A DNA stretch of 64,000 bases, taken from Magicicada septendecula (lineage: Eukaryota > Arthropoda > Insecta > Hemiptera > Cicadidae). The DNA lies in contig CM068373.1 of NCBI GenBank assembly GCA_034769895.1, positions 23,006,620 to 23,070,619 of the forward strand, written 5' to 3'. The notes beneath the pieces are model-generated. The model searched no databases. It was not told the DNA's origin and saw only the letters and a program-made list of their open reading frames with translations. A program made the position numbers and the translations under genes. This document shows, piece after piece, positions 46,552-58,160 of the stretch; position 1 is the first letter of the stretch, and each line of letters opens with the position of its first letter.

Positions 46552-46630
46552 GTAAAACTTTACGTTTTTACTTATAAAAAACTTTGTGTTCCGAGTCGTC
46601 AATATTATAGTGATATTTAGATATACTTGA

Positions 46631-47865
46631 GTTAACTTTAAACTGAGTTCACAACAGCTATACTCTCCCGCACCTATATAGTGGAACACGTTTATGGGCT
46701 TTAGTCATTTATGTTGGTTGTTTAAGAACAAGCAGAAGGCAGGTCGGCAGGAAGGTAATTAGTTCCCAGTCGTAACTCTGACCTTTCTTAGTAACGCAGC
46801 TATTCAACTAAGCTGAGCGGACAGCGCTGGTGGAGACATATTATATATAGTTTGGAATATGTATCTGCTATACAAAATACTTTATTTTAATATGCAATTT
46901 AATACTACTTAAAAGTATTTAACAACAGTGTTTATTACACAATAGGAGATAATTAGAATAGAAAAATGTAATTAATTTGATGACAAAGACGACATCGGCA
47001 CAGAAAATAAACAAATTATTTCTACGTAATGTACTACAACATTAAAATATTAGCCGTCAATATTAAACATCAATCTAGAATGTCGGAGACAATGTGATGG
47101 TGTCTGCATTTCAATATGTTACAGTAAATTTTGATTCACAGTGTAACTACAGAGAAACATATTTCTAAGTAAGAAGTACTCAGTTTTGCCAAGTGTAAAC
47201 AACATCATTAAAGGTGACTGTGTTTTATCTTATTCAAAGTGTTTGTTGCTTCCTAATAACTAATGAGTTACAATTTATCCTGTGTCTGAGTATTTCCCAA
47301 TTGTGGAAGCTTATTAAATTTTTTAGAATGTCAAAAGTGTTACAGTTTGCAGTGTGTGTTCTAAGTGTTTCATATGAAAAAATAAAACTTAAATTTATAC
47401 CATTTACTAAACACCATTGCCATGTTAGTGAGACCTGCAATATTGTCATCCATAATATATTAAAATGTTTGTAGTCTTAAAATGTATTGGATAATTGGTT
47501 AATTATGCAAGAATAATTACAAAAAAAGTCACTACAACTTCAAATTTGTAACCTCAGAAGTAGTCGAATATTTATTAAATTCTAAACTAACCATTTGTTG
47601 TCACTTAAATCGAGAACCTGTTTAACTGCGAATGTATTTTTGGTTTTGAGGAAACACTTACTTCTCTGAATGCAAGTGTACTAAACGTGTAAGCCACATG
47701 GAAAATTATATAGAAACGATCCTCATTAGTCGGCTGTCATAGAGGTAGGAGTACGAAGGAAAATAATATTCTGCCAGTTTTTCAGCTGATTAGGTAAGTA
47801 GTTTGCCATGTTAACGTCGCGTCTGCGACGGAAAAAACACATCTTCCAACTACTGACTGGACAAA
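46631..47865. other. No recognised feature
   Basis: AT-rich. The 86-codon frame at 47214-47474 has no motif. Confidence 0.4.
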
Positions 47866-47869
47866 CTGA

Positions 47870-48068
47870 TCAATCGCAACTCAAACTGAAAACTGAGCTT
47901 CGCTGAGTACTTGTATTTATACCCCGCTCGGACAACAGAACATTCCAGGTACTACGCATCAGTGCTACACTATGACGTAATTGATTACGGCCTACACGCA
48001 GTGCGCGCGGCTGGCGACGTCTAGAAAAGTCTCGCGAACGCATGTTGAAATAACGTAGGTACGATTGT
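47870..48068 (-). mobile_element. Solo LTR fragment, minus orientation
   Basis: Shares GAGTACTTGTATTTATAC, GACGTAATTGATTACGGCCT and GTCTCGCGAACGCATGTTGA with the LTR at 19336-19859. Both ends are missing. Confidence 0.65.
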
Positions 48069-48069
48069 A

Positions 48070-48930
48070 GTGGATTTTTTAAAGTCGAATTGAACTGTAT
48101 TTACCTCTTTGACTTGCTGTCCTTTACCTGTCGGATCATATTCTCAGGTTCTACCATTTACTCTTTTTGTGTTAGAAGGTTACAAGACACCTGCCGAGCG
48201 TCGGCAACTTTCTAAGTAACACAAGACTGCTGCTTAACTTACTATTTTTTTTACAAATAAGCCGTGCCTTTCTGGTTGTAACATTGGTGATTATATGATT
48301 ATATACTGACAAACGCCGTGCAAGAAGATTTAACGTAACTCGTGGTTGCAGTGTTCTTTTCTAAATTGGTAATATGTTATAGAATGACAAATAAAAAACA
48401 CAAGTAAATACAATTGAACTCCAAAAATGATGAAGTTTACCTTCAGTGTATTGGCTTATAAGAAACTGTTATGTCACGTACTAAAATTTATAACAATTTA
48501 AAAAAAAATTAATTTGTGCAATGTAAATTTTAAGTGCTTGCATCCAAAGAGAATTCAGAATCATAATATGGCACGCAAAAAAGAATTAATTAAATTAGTG
48601 AATTTAATTGTTGGTATTTCATTATGTTGGTAACACAATTTTCTCCAGTTATTAATTTTTCCATGTATTCGCAAACAACCAGATCAGAATTAACCAGTAA
48701 AATATGTTTTATTTAGACAAAACAACATATTTAATTTTCTTCACCAATACCAACGGTCACTCAGAAATTTCTCCTTGTCACGTATTGTGAACTGATCCAG
48801 TCGCGGAGTATCGGATTATCAGTAGCACCACTGTGTGTTGATAAATACGTGACAGACAAAACGCGTTGTTAATATTAAGCTGTGTATCCGAAACGTGACT
48901 TCAAACGTACATGTTTTTAATTTAATGTAT
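48070..48930. other. No recognised feature
   Basis: AT-rich. No frame or repeat was found. Confidence 0.45.
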
Positions 48931-48931
48931 A

Positions 48932-50116
48932 CAGGGTGAGTCACGAAGATATGCAGAGACTTTAGGAGCTCATTCTACATGTAAAAAAAAATAAAAAATT
49001 CTTATAAATATAGGTCCGTAAACGCTTCGTTAGCGAGTTATATTTTACCCTGATTTCAGCTCCTCTGGTCATATTAGGCCGTCCTAAGTTCTAAGAACCC
49101 AAATTAAGGGACAAACTTGATGGTTTCATATAGTTTTTGACCTGACAAATTGAATAAAATAAGTCCCAGAACTGTAGCTTAAATAGTTTTTGGGAAAACT
49201 GGTGAAAATCGCAAAAAATCGTAGTCGATAAACACACTTTTTTACGTTTGACGTACAATAACTTTGTTAAATTTCCAATAAACAAATAAAACTTTTTAAT
49301 AAAACTTGTAGGAAATTTAATTCTGAGAAAACTGGTGTAAAGTAAGCAGAAAGTGAATAAAAGTTGAACAAAATGGACTTTAATTTAGAACAATACAAAT
49401 CAAAATGTAACCGAAAAAACTTTTAAACGAGAACCGGTGTATTTTCCATACCGGGGAAAATGATAAAAAACCAGAATTGGTATTAAAAATAAATAAAAGA
49501 AGTTCCAAAATAAATTATACAGTACAGTATGATCCTAGAAATCTATTTAAGTTCTGTTAAAATATGACATTACAGTATTTGTTTAATTTGAATTAAAAAT
49601 GAAACTCAGGCGCAAAACAGTGGTAAAGGGACATTAGTTTTTTATTATTATTAAATAATTACATAGTTTATAAAAATACAATAATAAGAACGTTAGAAAT
49701 AAATGCTTGCTGTGCGTATCAGAGCAAGAACAACAAAGAACATATCTTGCTCACAAGAGCTATCTCTCGACGTTGAGAAAGAGAAGCGCGCGAAGCGACA
49801 TCTCACTCCAATCATGAAAAAGAATTGGCATGACAACAGGAACTTTTTTTTTTTTTTTTTTTTGTAAGTTATGGAACTTTTTTTTTCAATTTTTTAGGTC
49901 ATAAACTATATGAAATATGAAACCATCAATTTTGTCCCTTAATTTGTGTTCCTAGAATTTCAGTACGGCCTAATATGACCAGAGAGGTGAAATCAGGGTA
50001 AAATAAAACTCTCTAACGAAGCGTTTGCGGACCTATATTTATATATACTTTTTTCTTTATTTTTACATGTAGAATGAGCTCCTAAAATCTCTGCATATCT
50101 CCGTGCATCACCCTGT
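48932..50116. mobile_element. Fold-back TIR transposon, non-autonomous, about 1.2 kb
   Basis: Ends CAGGGTGAGTCACG (left) and, inverted, CAGGGTGATGCACGG (right), each next to TA. The arms run about 230 bp (48932-49160 and 49880-50116) at roughly 85-90% identity, containing TTAGGAGCTCATTCTACATG and CGCTTCGTTAG. The interior is AT-rich with no transposase frame. It belongs with the fragment at 23831-24343, which adjoins a Tc1/mariner-like transposase piece, so that group may supply its transposase. Confidence 0.75.
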
Positions 50117-50118
50117 AT

Positions 50119-50860
50119 GTTTACACCAGTATATAGGATAAAACGGATTTTTAAAACTCCAATTTAGTTGTTTCATTTTTTAAAAATATAGAAAATTAGT
50201 TTTTGAATAATTCTCTTTAATAACTATTAATTATTATCGTTATTAAACCATAATAGCTGTTTGTTAAACTTATCAGTGAAGTAAAGTGATGATACAATGA
50301 TAAGGCTAATGAGAAAAATCTTTGAAGTTAGAGTTTTTTATTCTTTTCTTAAGTGATGCAAATGATAATTAATTTTATCGGAAATGACCACTTTCTATTT
50401 GATCTAAATAAATAAAATATACTTTCATTATGTAATTGTATTTAAATTAATTACTTACTATATATTATCGTCTTTTGTTGTTGCAATAACATTTACTTCT
50501 AATGTTACGTGTTTATACCTTTTTACGCTAACGGGAAGATACAAAACTGTGAGCAGAAAAACTGTGCTATTACGATAGAAAATTATTGATAAATTTAACC
50601 AGAACCTGAAAAAAAAAGTTTAGCTTTGTAATTTTAAAACAGTTAGATCAGGGACCAAAAAGTCTATAAAGTTCAGTAATGTCTATGTTGTGCATTTAAT
50701 TAGGATTAATTTTATTTTAAATTCAAATAGCCGTAACAATTTGACAAAATTAATATATCCGAGAAAACCTTGGAACTCTGTGGCATTTTTACAAATATGT
50801 AACGCCTGTATACAAAAAAGTTTACATATTGTTATCAATTAGCATTTAACAAAAGTAATA
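50119..50860. other. No recognised feature
   Basis: AT-rich sequence between the fold-back element and the RTE remnant. Confidence 0.4.
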
Positions 50861-50864
50861 TTGA

Positions 50865-51135
50865 AAAGAAGGTGTAATAGATACTGGAATGAGGACAAAC
50901 GCCGAATTGTACAATCTATACAAGGGGACCGGATATCGTCACACCAATAAAATAAGGCAGAATTAGATAGGCAGGTCACGTATAAGGGATGATAGCGGAA
51001 AGAGTAGAGAAAAAATTATTTATTCGAGGACCAGAGGAAGAAGAGCAAGAGGGAGGCCGAGAAAAGATGGGTAGACAAAAGATGGATTAACGATGTGGAT
51101 GAAGATAATAAGAAAACTGTAGGGTCAGAATATGG
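50865..51135 (+). pseudogene. RTE-like retrotransposon 3' end, decayed
   Basis: Pieces read RTNAELYNLYKG, then KIRxxxxAGHV-like text with a shift, DDSGKSREKIIYSRTRGRR and ARGRPRK followed by a broken W-V-D-D segment. This is the standard C-terminal block of insect RTE-like proteins. Many frame breaks. Confidence 0.6.
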
Positions 51136-51550
51136 TAAAAAGTTGCACACAATTGATTAAAAATACGTTAAAAATACTAAGTTAATTCTAATACAAATAT
51201 TCAAACACTAACAAAAAAGGTTGTACTTCTGAGTTTCATTCATAAATAATTTAATTTTTAGTGCAAAATACATACAAATAGGACACACAAAATACACACA
51301 ATATTTAGTTTTTAGTGTATCTCTCTATACAATCTACAGAGAAAATGAAAATCGAGAAGTGTGTCAAGAAAAAACCGATCAGATCCCACAGCGCTTTCCC
51401 GTTTTAAGCCTTTCTGCGCTGTTAAACATTTTAAAAACTGGATTATTTTTTCTGATACTTACATGCTTTGTGCAATAAATTTAAAAAAGTAATTAATTAT
51501 TCATTTAATTCATTTAATCGTATTTAATATATAAACCATTGTATGCGCAT
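51136..51550. other. No recognised feature
   Basis: AT-rich. Nothing supported. Confidence 0.4.
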
Positions 51551-52040
51551 TGTCACGACGATCTCTCGGATCGTCGTATGGTACAGTGGAAACAAAATGC
51601 AGACACCAATGAAGTCACTAATAACCAGCTTTAATGAGTCACAAATGACAACTTGAAATGAACAAGGAACAATAAGTTTAGTTAAATTTGTCCATACGCA
51701 ATAATAATGTCAATTATTAGATTTCCACACTATTCTAACACAATAATCACTTTCCACTAATTAGCAACAGCCACTTGACTCAAACACAGATTGTTCCCCA
51801 CAACTCAGAACACAAATAAATTCTCTCTGTTTTCTGTTCCTGCAGTCTTGTGGTTCGCAATCCCTTTCCTTTATAACAAACAAACACCCCCCCACACACA
51901 CACACACACACACACATCTACAACACACTTAATCTGTAATACTGTAATCTGTCACCTGTTTAGTTACTCTATGACACACATGAAAACTAGAGCGTACAAT
52001 TTTCTCAATTTTCAGGTCAATACTCATACATGAAAATGAT
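51551..52040 (-). mobile_element. Diverged solo LTR, minus orientation, cut by PLE-A
   Basis: Starts TGTCACGACGATCTCTCGGA and shares ACACCAATGAAGTCACTAAT and CCAGCTTTAATG with the LTR family. The promoter-side TTTATAAC is near 51881, followed by a CA microsatellite (51890-51915). The other end is lost at the junction with the PLE-A fragment. It is more diverged than the other copies and probably a separate subfamily. Confidence 0.6.
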
Positions 52041-52047
52041 GTGATTG

Positions 52048-52816
52048 TCAATAATAGTCAACAAACTCCTACACAAAACACAAAACAAACAACAGACAAA
52101 GACAGAAAAAAACAAATTCATGACACTAACATATATCAACAAACAAACTGAAAAAATAGCCCACAAATTCAAAAAAGCAGGATACAGAATCGCTTACAAA
52201 AGTACTAACAAAACAGAACACACACTATCGAAACACACACACAAAGCACAAAACAAATTCGATCTACCCGGTGTTTACAAACTAAATTGCTCAAATTGCA
52301 ACAAATTCTACATAGGCCAGACAGGACGTAGCTTCAAACAGAGATACACTGAACACACAAAGGCACTCCACACCACTACAGAATCCACGTTTGCAAACCA
52401 CCTCATTGAAGCAAACCACACATACAAAAACATCGACAATAACATGAACATTCTACACGTACACACAAAAGGCTGAAAACTAGACACTCTAGAATAATTG
52501 GAAATATACAAACACACGAAAACAAACAAAAACTACATCCTAAACGAACAGACACAATTCAAATCGCACGCATTATTCGAACATATCTCACCCCACACAC
52601 ACAACATCGATCTTTCGAAATTCGATTCCGTCGCCCACAACAGGAGGGACAGCGCTACCAGCGGCAACCTCTGAAGAAGTTTTTTAAAAGTGAAAACCGG
52701 TTCACGTTGTAAGGTAAAACTGTATGTGTTTACTCATAAAAAACTTTGTGTTCCGAGTCGTTAATATAATAGTTGTATTTAGTTAAGTAACGGACACGTA
52801 ATGGACAACGAAATCC
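52048..52816 (+). pseudogene. PLE-A, 5'-truncated 3' end
   Basis: Aligns with 45893-46620 of the complete copy and then continues about 40 bases further, through the outer block that the complete copy has only at its left end (CGGACACGTAATGGACAACG). It encodes the C-terminal part with the GIY-YIG domain (VYKLNCSNCNKFYIGQTGRS) and stops at a TGA near 52474 and a TAG near 52494. It has no left inverted arm. Confidence 0.85.
52667..52712 (+). ncRNA. Hammerhead-ribozyme-like motif, PLE-A truncated copy
   Basis: CUGAAGA, A, a weak stem II of U-A and G-U pairs around UUA, GAAA, and AAC/GUU for stem III. Stem II has drifted to all A-U and wobble pairs, so activity is doubtful. Confidence 0.5.
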
Positions 52817-53044
52817 AAGTATTATATTACATTAATAGATTTTTAAATATTAAATTTAATTAAACGTAATAGATTTTACATTAATACATTAAAAATTCTT
52901 CCACTAATGATAATGTAAAATATATATGAACTTTACTTATCACGGAAACATAACTCGTACAAACTTAAAAAATATCTTATAGCACTGATAATAATGTTTT
53001 TATTAAAGCAAAAGCAAAACTAAAGTCAGCATTAATAATAAAAA

Positions 53045-53590
53045 TGAAGTTTACAATATAGAATATCCAGATTGCAATAAATTTTACTTTGGCCAGACGA
53101 AGAAAAAACTGTCCGAGAGTTTTGCAATCTATCGCAACGCGTTTTTGAAATCTAATATTTACAAATCTAATTTAGCCGCACGCTGTTTAAACAGTAAACA
53201 TAAATTTCCAGAAATTATAAACGTTAACTTAATTAAAAACGTACAAAAATGTAACGAAATGAGTATCTGCGAAAATCTTAATGTTTATAAACGCAATAAT
53301 AATAATCTACTATTTAAGGAACAAACTCAAATAAAAACAAAACAAGACGATTTATTTAAAATCATACATTTAATAGAATAATAAAGTAACACATTAAATA
53401 TATAATAAATAGCTGACTACATAAAAATTAAAACAATCGGAAATTGAATCAAAGTAAAATCGGTTATCCGTTAACTATATTGGAAGCGAAACATTCAGTT
53501 ACGATTCAAACAACCATTCTGAAGATACAGAATAATTTCTGTGTAACGTGCGTCAGGTGACAATAAACCTACTTGCAGGGTATTTATTTA
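53045..53590 (+). pseudogene. Penelope-like element C, 3' end
   Basis: Reads YNIEYPDCNKFYFGQTKKKL, LKSNIYKSNLAARCLN, KHKFPEIINVNLIKNVQKCN and ENLNVYKRNNNNLLFKEQTQ, then a stop at 53381. This is the GIY-YIG domain and tail of a PLE distinct from A and B. The core YIGQTG is changed to YFGQTK. Only the C-terminal portion is present, followed by a 3' end with a hammerhead-like motif. A second copy of this end lies inverted at 59808-60125. Confidence 0.75.
53513..53562 (+). ncRNA. Hammerhead-ribozyme-like motif of PLE-C
   Basis: CUGAAGA (53519-53525), U, stem II ACAGAA-UAAU-UUCUGU (six perfect pairs), GUAA in place of GAAA, stem III ACG/CGU, then C. The stem is excellent, but one core A has become U, which should abolish cleavage. 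Confidence 0.6.
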
Positions 53591-55850
53591 AAGTACATGG
53601 GAGACCTGCAGGAAACTCAACGAGCTACTTACAAAGGAATAATGGATTAATAGGTTTGTGTAGCAATACCGTTATGAATAATAAATAAATAATATTTTTC
53701 TCTAATACATTTTAAATCTTAGCTGAACGTCTTTTATTGCTTGCTAAGTTTAAAAAACTGAAAAGTTGAACGTATTGTTTATACAATTTATAAAAATACT
53801 TAGTGAAAATATATAACAGAGGGATATAAATTACCGGATATTTTAATATAGCGTAACTATTTTGTGAAAATGCTATAAAGGTATTGTAAACGTTTAGGAG
53901 CATACTTTTTAATATAAGGTATCCAAAAATGTATTTGTGATGCTATATTTTCTGTTTTCAACAGAAAAGCTTCAGCACATATTTCGCTGACATTAATTAG
54001 AGTCGAGTCTTACCTATGACATTTTTTATTCCGTTTTCAGAGCTGAACAAAAAAAAATCCCTACCTTATGTGGAATATCGAAACATCAGTTTCCGTTTTG
54101 CTGTCAGATACAAACTAAAATACAGACAAATTTCGTTTTACATACAGAAGTTAGATACATATTTATATTGTATTTTCACGTAATCACCACTTACGTTCAT
54201 ACGCTAATATTATGTCTCCAGATTGATCTGATTGGGAAACGCTATCGACAATATATCCAACTAAGAGCTTACACAGTTAAGAAGGTGCTCCTTATTTTAT
54301 GTTAAAGCGCTGAGTAGGCAGACAGACCATCACCTAGGTGAAGTTAAGAGTGGTGGCCCATCAGCATCTGGACGATTGAAAACAGCCCGCTGTCTTCAGT
54401 CCTCCTGAGTTGCTGCAGTTCTCTCTGTATGCCATTGGAATGTCCTTCGCCGACTTTTTTACATTTTTTAAATAACTACTGTCATCAGATATACCTTTTT
54501 TTTCATGAGCTTTTTGTTATACGTCCCGCCACAATAATTCCCATACGTTGAAAGCTAGTTAAATTAACCTGTTTTTTATGAATATACCGTAAAATAATTT
54601 TGAACACACGGCTAATTATCTTTATGGACAATCTCACAGCACTTAAAATTGTCTTACTGGTCTGCAAATACTTAAAACTAACATTTTTGAAAAATGTTCC
54701 TTATCAGCTAATTTACAATTTTCGAACCTGCAGCCTCTACTTATTTATACAGCGTCTTTATATGTAATAATATGCTATACTGTCTGCTACGTTCCGTATG
54801 CAATTAGAATATCCATTGCAATATATCAAACTTACATGGACATATTAATATTGCTAGCCACAAATTTTATGATAAATGTAGGATCTAGAATTAGAGTCAG
54901 CAGTAGCTGGTAGTATTGTAAACGTATTCCTAAAATGTATGGAATTGAGCCTAACTATACCTAGTTAGCCTAGTTTATGTAATTAATTAGGCAAATTAAT
55001 TACAAACGCACATGTTTAATTCATATTAAATAATAAAACCCAAGACATGTGAAAAAGTGAAACTTATTATTTTTCTTTCAATTACAAATTTTGTGGCAAT
55101 CGAAGATTGCATGGAAATATAACGTGTACACAATGTTCAGAGAAATTGAAACAATCAAAGAAGTCGTAAGAACTATAAAACTACAAAGTAGTTGTCTGTG
55201 GCCTTCAAATAGGACGTCGTAAGTCATTTTGGAAATCACTACTGGTGAAACGATCAAAGAAAACTGTCCAGGAAAGTAGAGTACATCCTAATTTTGGAAT
55301 CTAATGCCGTGATATGGGATAATATCAGAAGGGTAGTTTAATGTGTGCAGTTATTATTTGCAGTGTGGTACGCAATACTCAACAACGGATAGCACTATGA
55401 AGAATCGTACAGAGACAAAAAGACATTTAAAATTTATAAGTGGAGCATAAATATAGGTAATGCAATTATAAAGATATGAAAGTCGCTATGAACATATTAT
55501 AGAATCTATTATTGAATGATTGAATTAAGAGAGCGAGCGACATTAATGATTAGACAAAAAAAAAAAAACTGCACGAACTGAACATGGCAAACATAGAAAC
55601 CACAGAATTTATTTCAACAGAACCGTAGTCATTTGTAAGACGCCTTTAATCTAATTCAGCTGTGAAAAATATATTCCAATTTATGGATATAATTAATTTT
55701 ATAATTGTAGTAGTTAATATCACATACAGACCTAATATAAATTCTGTCACCTCGGCTAGTAGCAGAGCGTGTCACATTTCAAAAAGATGTACCACTAAAA
55801 GGTCCTGTAGTTTCAGTCTTACTACTACCAAAAGATTTATAATTCACACA
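53591..55850. other. No recognised feature
   Basis: About 2.3 kb of AT-rich DNA with no gene-like frame, repeat or inverted arms recognised. Confidence 0.5.
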
Positions 55851-55865
55851 ATATAAAACAATATA

Positions 55866-56214
55866 TCATCATCTTCACTTTCAGGCATTAGGTCATATAC
55901 CTGTTGCGCCCTCCGGCCGTGGTAGAACTCACGCCCTACCACAGCCAGGGAGATATTAGCCAACCTTTAACCCACGCCCGGACGGTAGCCGTGCGGGGGG
56001 GGAAGAGTGCTGTTTATGTGTGTAGTATATATTGTGTACCCTTGTCACTTATCTGGCCCGGGTATGCCAGATAAGACATACGTATTGTATGTCGGCGTAC
56101 GTGCGGGTGGACGAGCAAATCGAGCCGTGACCTTGACTCGATCTCACCACATCGGCAGCACAGCAACGCTCAGATTGTGAGTCAGAGACGCTACCACTGT
56201 GCCGGCTCGCCTAC
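55866..56214 (-). mobile_element. tRNA-derived SINE, 349 bp
   Basis: On the minus strand the head reads GGCGAGCCGGCACAGTGGTA with an A-box-like GGCACAGTGG and, about 45 bases on, GAGATCGAGTC, which resembles a B box (GATCGAGTC). This is the internal RNA polymerase III promoter layout of a tRNA-derived SINE. The body is GC-rich. The tail ends in GATGATGAT, the same tail style as the RTE-like elements in this window, which probably supplied the RT. A 14-bp duplication TATAAAACAATATA flanks it (55852-55865 and 56215-56228). Confidence 0.8.
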
Positions 56215-56228
56215 TATAAAACAATATA

Positions 56229-56839
56229 ATAAATAATATAATGCAATAATATAATAATATATCATGGCATTTACTTAAATGCTATTATGAATGGTATCTG
56301 CATTTCAATAACACATGCAGCAGGAACATACAAATAGCTTCCATATCAAACAGACAAAAAAGCATAAACTCTACTTTCGTGTAACAGCGTTAAATTTGTG
56401 TGTGTGTGTGGGGGGGGGGAGGTCAGGAGGGAAAAGGTAATAGAGTGACTGTGTATGTGTTGAAAGCGACAAGTCAGAGTCGCCTGACAAATTGGCCAAT
56501 AGATTCATCCTTTAATATTGCAGTGCCTCTCTGCACGGACCTTTTTTAATCGCTGCGCCAGCCAATTAACTACAGAGGTGTTTAATGTTTTATCACAGCG
56601 GCAGCGTTTCCACCATCAATTTACACACTCATTCAATTTAGTGTTATTTAAGGTGCGATTAGCAACTGTGAAGTACCATGAACACATGAAACTTTGAACG
56701 TATATTTTTAACGACAGAATCTTTTTAACATAGGTTATGTTCTTTGCACGTTTTACTATACTAAATATGTTGCACATATGCACACAGGTGGAATGTAACC
56801 TTGACAACGAGGTCTGCGCTTAGTTACAGTTGATGCCTT

Positions 56840-56844
<5 letters not shown>
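56229..56844. other. No recognised feature
   Basis: AT-rich, with a short GT/G run near 56399-56420. Confidence 0.4.

Positions 56845-56885
<41 letters not shown>
56843..56885. repeat. (TA)n microsatellite
   Basis: About 21 TA units immediately next to the RTE-like fragment on its 3' side. Confidence 0.95.
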
Positions 56886-56889
<4 letters not shown>

Positions 56890-56890
<1 letters not shown>

Positions 56891-57330
56891 CAGATCTTTA
56901 CAGCTGTCGCCGTTTCTCCGTCCCCAACTTCCATTGTAACCTATCGTAGCATGTAAGTTTTTTCTGAATTTCTTGCAACCATTGCTTCCGCTACGTCATC
57001 TCGCCAACTCCTCCGTGGACGTCCTCTTTTCCTCCTCACCGGTGGTATCCATTCCAGTATTTTTCGGGGCCATCTGTCATCTTCCAATCTCTTCACATGC
57101 CCAAACCAAGTCAATTGTCTCCTTTCTATTTCATCTATTATTGTCCTGTTAATATTCATCTCGAGTGTAATAGTCTCATTTCTAACCCTGTCTAATTTTG
57201 ATCTTCTACAACTCCTCCTGAAGAAGTCCATTTCCGCTGCCATCAGTTTTTTTTCTTATTTACGTTTAAAACGTTCCAAACGTCTGCTCCATAAAGGATT
57301 ACACTTTGCATGCATGCACTTTGATGCCTT
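56890..57330 (-). pseudogene. RTE-like retrotransposon 3' end, third family
   Basis: Frame 56941-57243 on the minus strand reads MAAEMDFFRRSCRRSKLDRV, IERRQLTWFGHVKRLEDDR, WIPPVRRKRGRPRRSWRDDV, an intact C-terminal block (AAEMxFxR, WxGHVxR, RGRPRxxWxDD). Upstream VILYGADVWNV is out of frame. It ends close to the TA microsatellite. Confidence 0.75.
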
Positions 57331-57662
57331 ATTATAAGTTATAAGATTTCAATGAATTTTACCTCAATTACTAACAGTTACAGTAACAGTTACAATTTCA
57401 TCAATCTGCGCTTATTTAAACTACTGTTTAAACTTTCAGCTGTTTAAATTACATCAAATGACACGTGTCAAATTGTTTGTCATCTCGCATCCGCGGGTTT
57501 ACATTCTTGTAGAACAATAATTATTTCCCCTTGTAGCCTCTTAAGGTAAGAGCTTTTAATATAAACACTTTTCTGGTGACACCATGGTTGATTGATATCG
57601 TTATTAGCCTAACGAATTAGATATTTCGTCCTTTGTGTGATGCGGCATTCCCAGAGGTAAAT

Positions 57663-57965
57663 CATCATCATCATCAACACTCCAAGCACTAGACCTGTTC
57701 TGGAACCCATCTCCTTTTCAGTCTACCGACATCTCTCTTACCAGTAGGGTGATAACCCAAGGCAAACACAGGTAGACGGATATCAGGCATGCGATTCTCC
57801 GTCTGTGGTCTTCAATTTTCTGGTGGAATGATACCATGTTTAAATCGCGTCTAATATCCTCGTTTCGTCTCCGATCCAAGAGAGAACAACATTGCGTCTC
57901 TCTTAAAAATTTCATTTCGGCTGCCTGAATCCTCTGCACGTCCCTCTTACCAGGAGTCCATGTCT
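57663..57965 (-). pseudogene. RTE-like retrotransposon 3' end
   Basis: Minus frame 57718-57939 reads MQRIQAAEMKFLRETQCCSL, RRRNEDIRRDLN and KIEDHRRR, after which a deletion removes the WxxHVxRM block. It ends with EMGSRTGL and a GATGATGAT tail. Related to the ends at 9140 and 35043. Confidence 0.7.
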
Positions 57966-57989
57966 ACTAGTTAGTTAGCTTACTGCGAT

Positions 57990-58160
57990 CGGGCAGAGAC
58001 AGCTCGCCAGCTGAGGTGAAAGCAACTCTCTAGGGGAAGGCCCAAAATCAGAGTTCCCGGTCGTCCAGGTTGGGGGTTGTACAGCAGGTCAGTAATCTGA
58101 TTAAGTACAAATATATGTTCTTACAGAACTCATACGAGCCTTGGAATACGACAAACAACC
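57990..58160 (+). mobile_element. Possible RTE-like 5' region fragment
   Basis: GC-richer patch reading EGPKSEFPVVQVGGCTAGQ then a stop. It resembles the leader sequence that precedes the endonuclease in insect RTE-like elements, but no endonuclease motif follows. Confidence 0.3.

Larger units (their letters stand above)
44186..46620 (+). mobile_element. Penelope-like element A, best-preserved copy
   Basis: A 2.4-kb insertion flanked by ATATACTTGA (44176-44185 and 46621-46630; 11 bp if the adjacent G is counted). The first 40 bases are the outer end block. 44224-44576 is an inverted copy of the element's own 3' end (46268-46620), nearly perfect over 350 bp, and the RT gene lies between. PLEs commonly carry partial terminal copies of this kind. 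The near-perfect arms, open reading frame and clean duplication show recent insertion. Confidence 0.9.

Noticed and set aside
56150-56214. Genuine tRNA gene
   Set aside because: A/B-box-like sequences exist but no cloverleaf can be drawn; the 14-bp duplication and GAT tail show a SINE.
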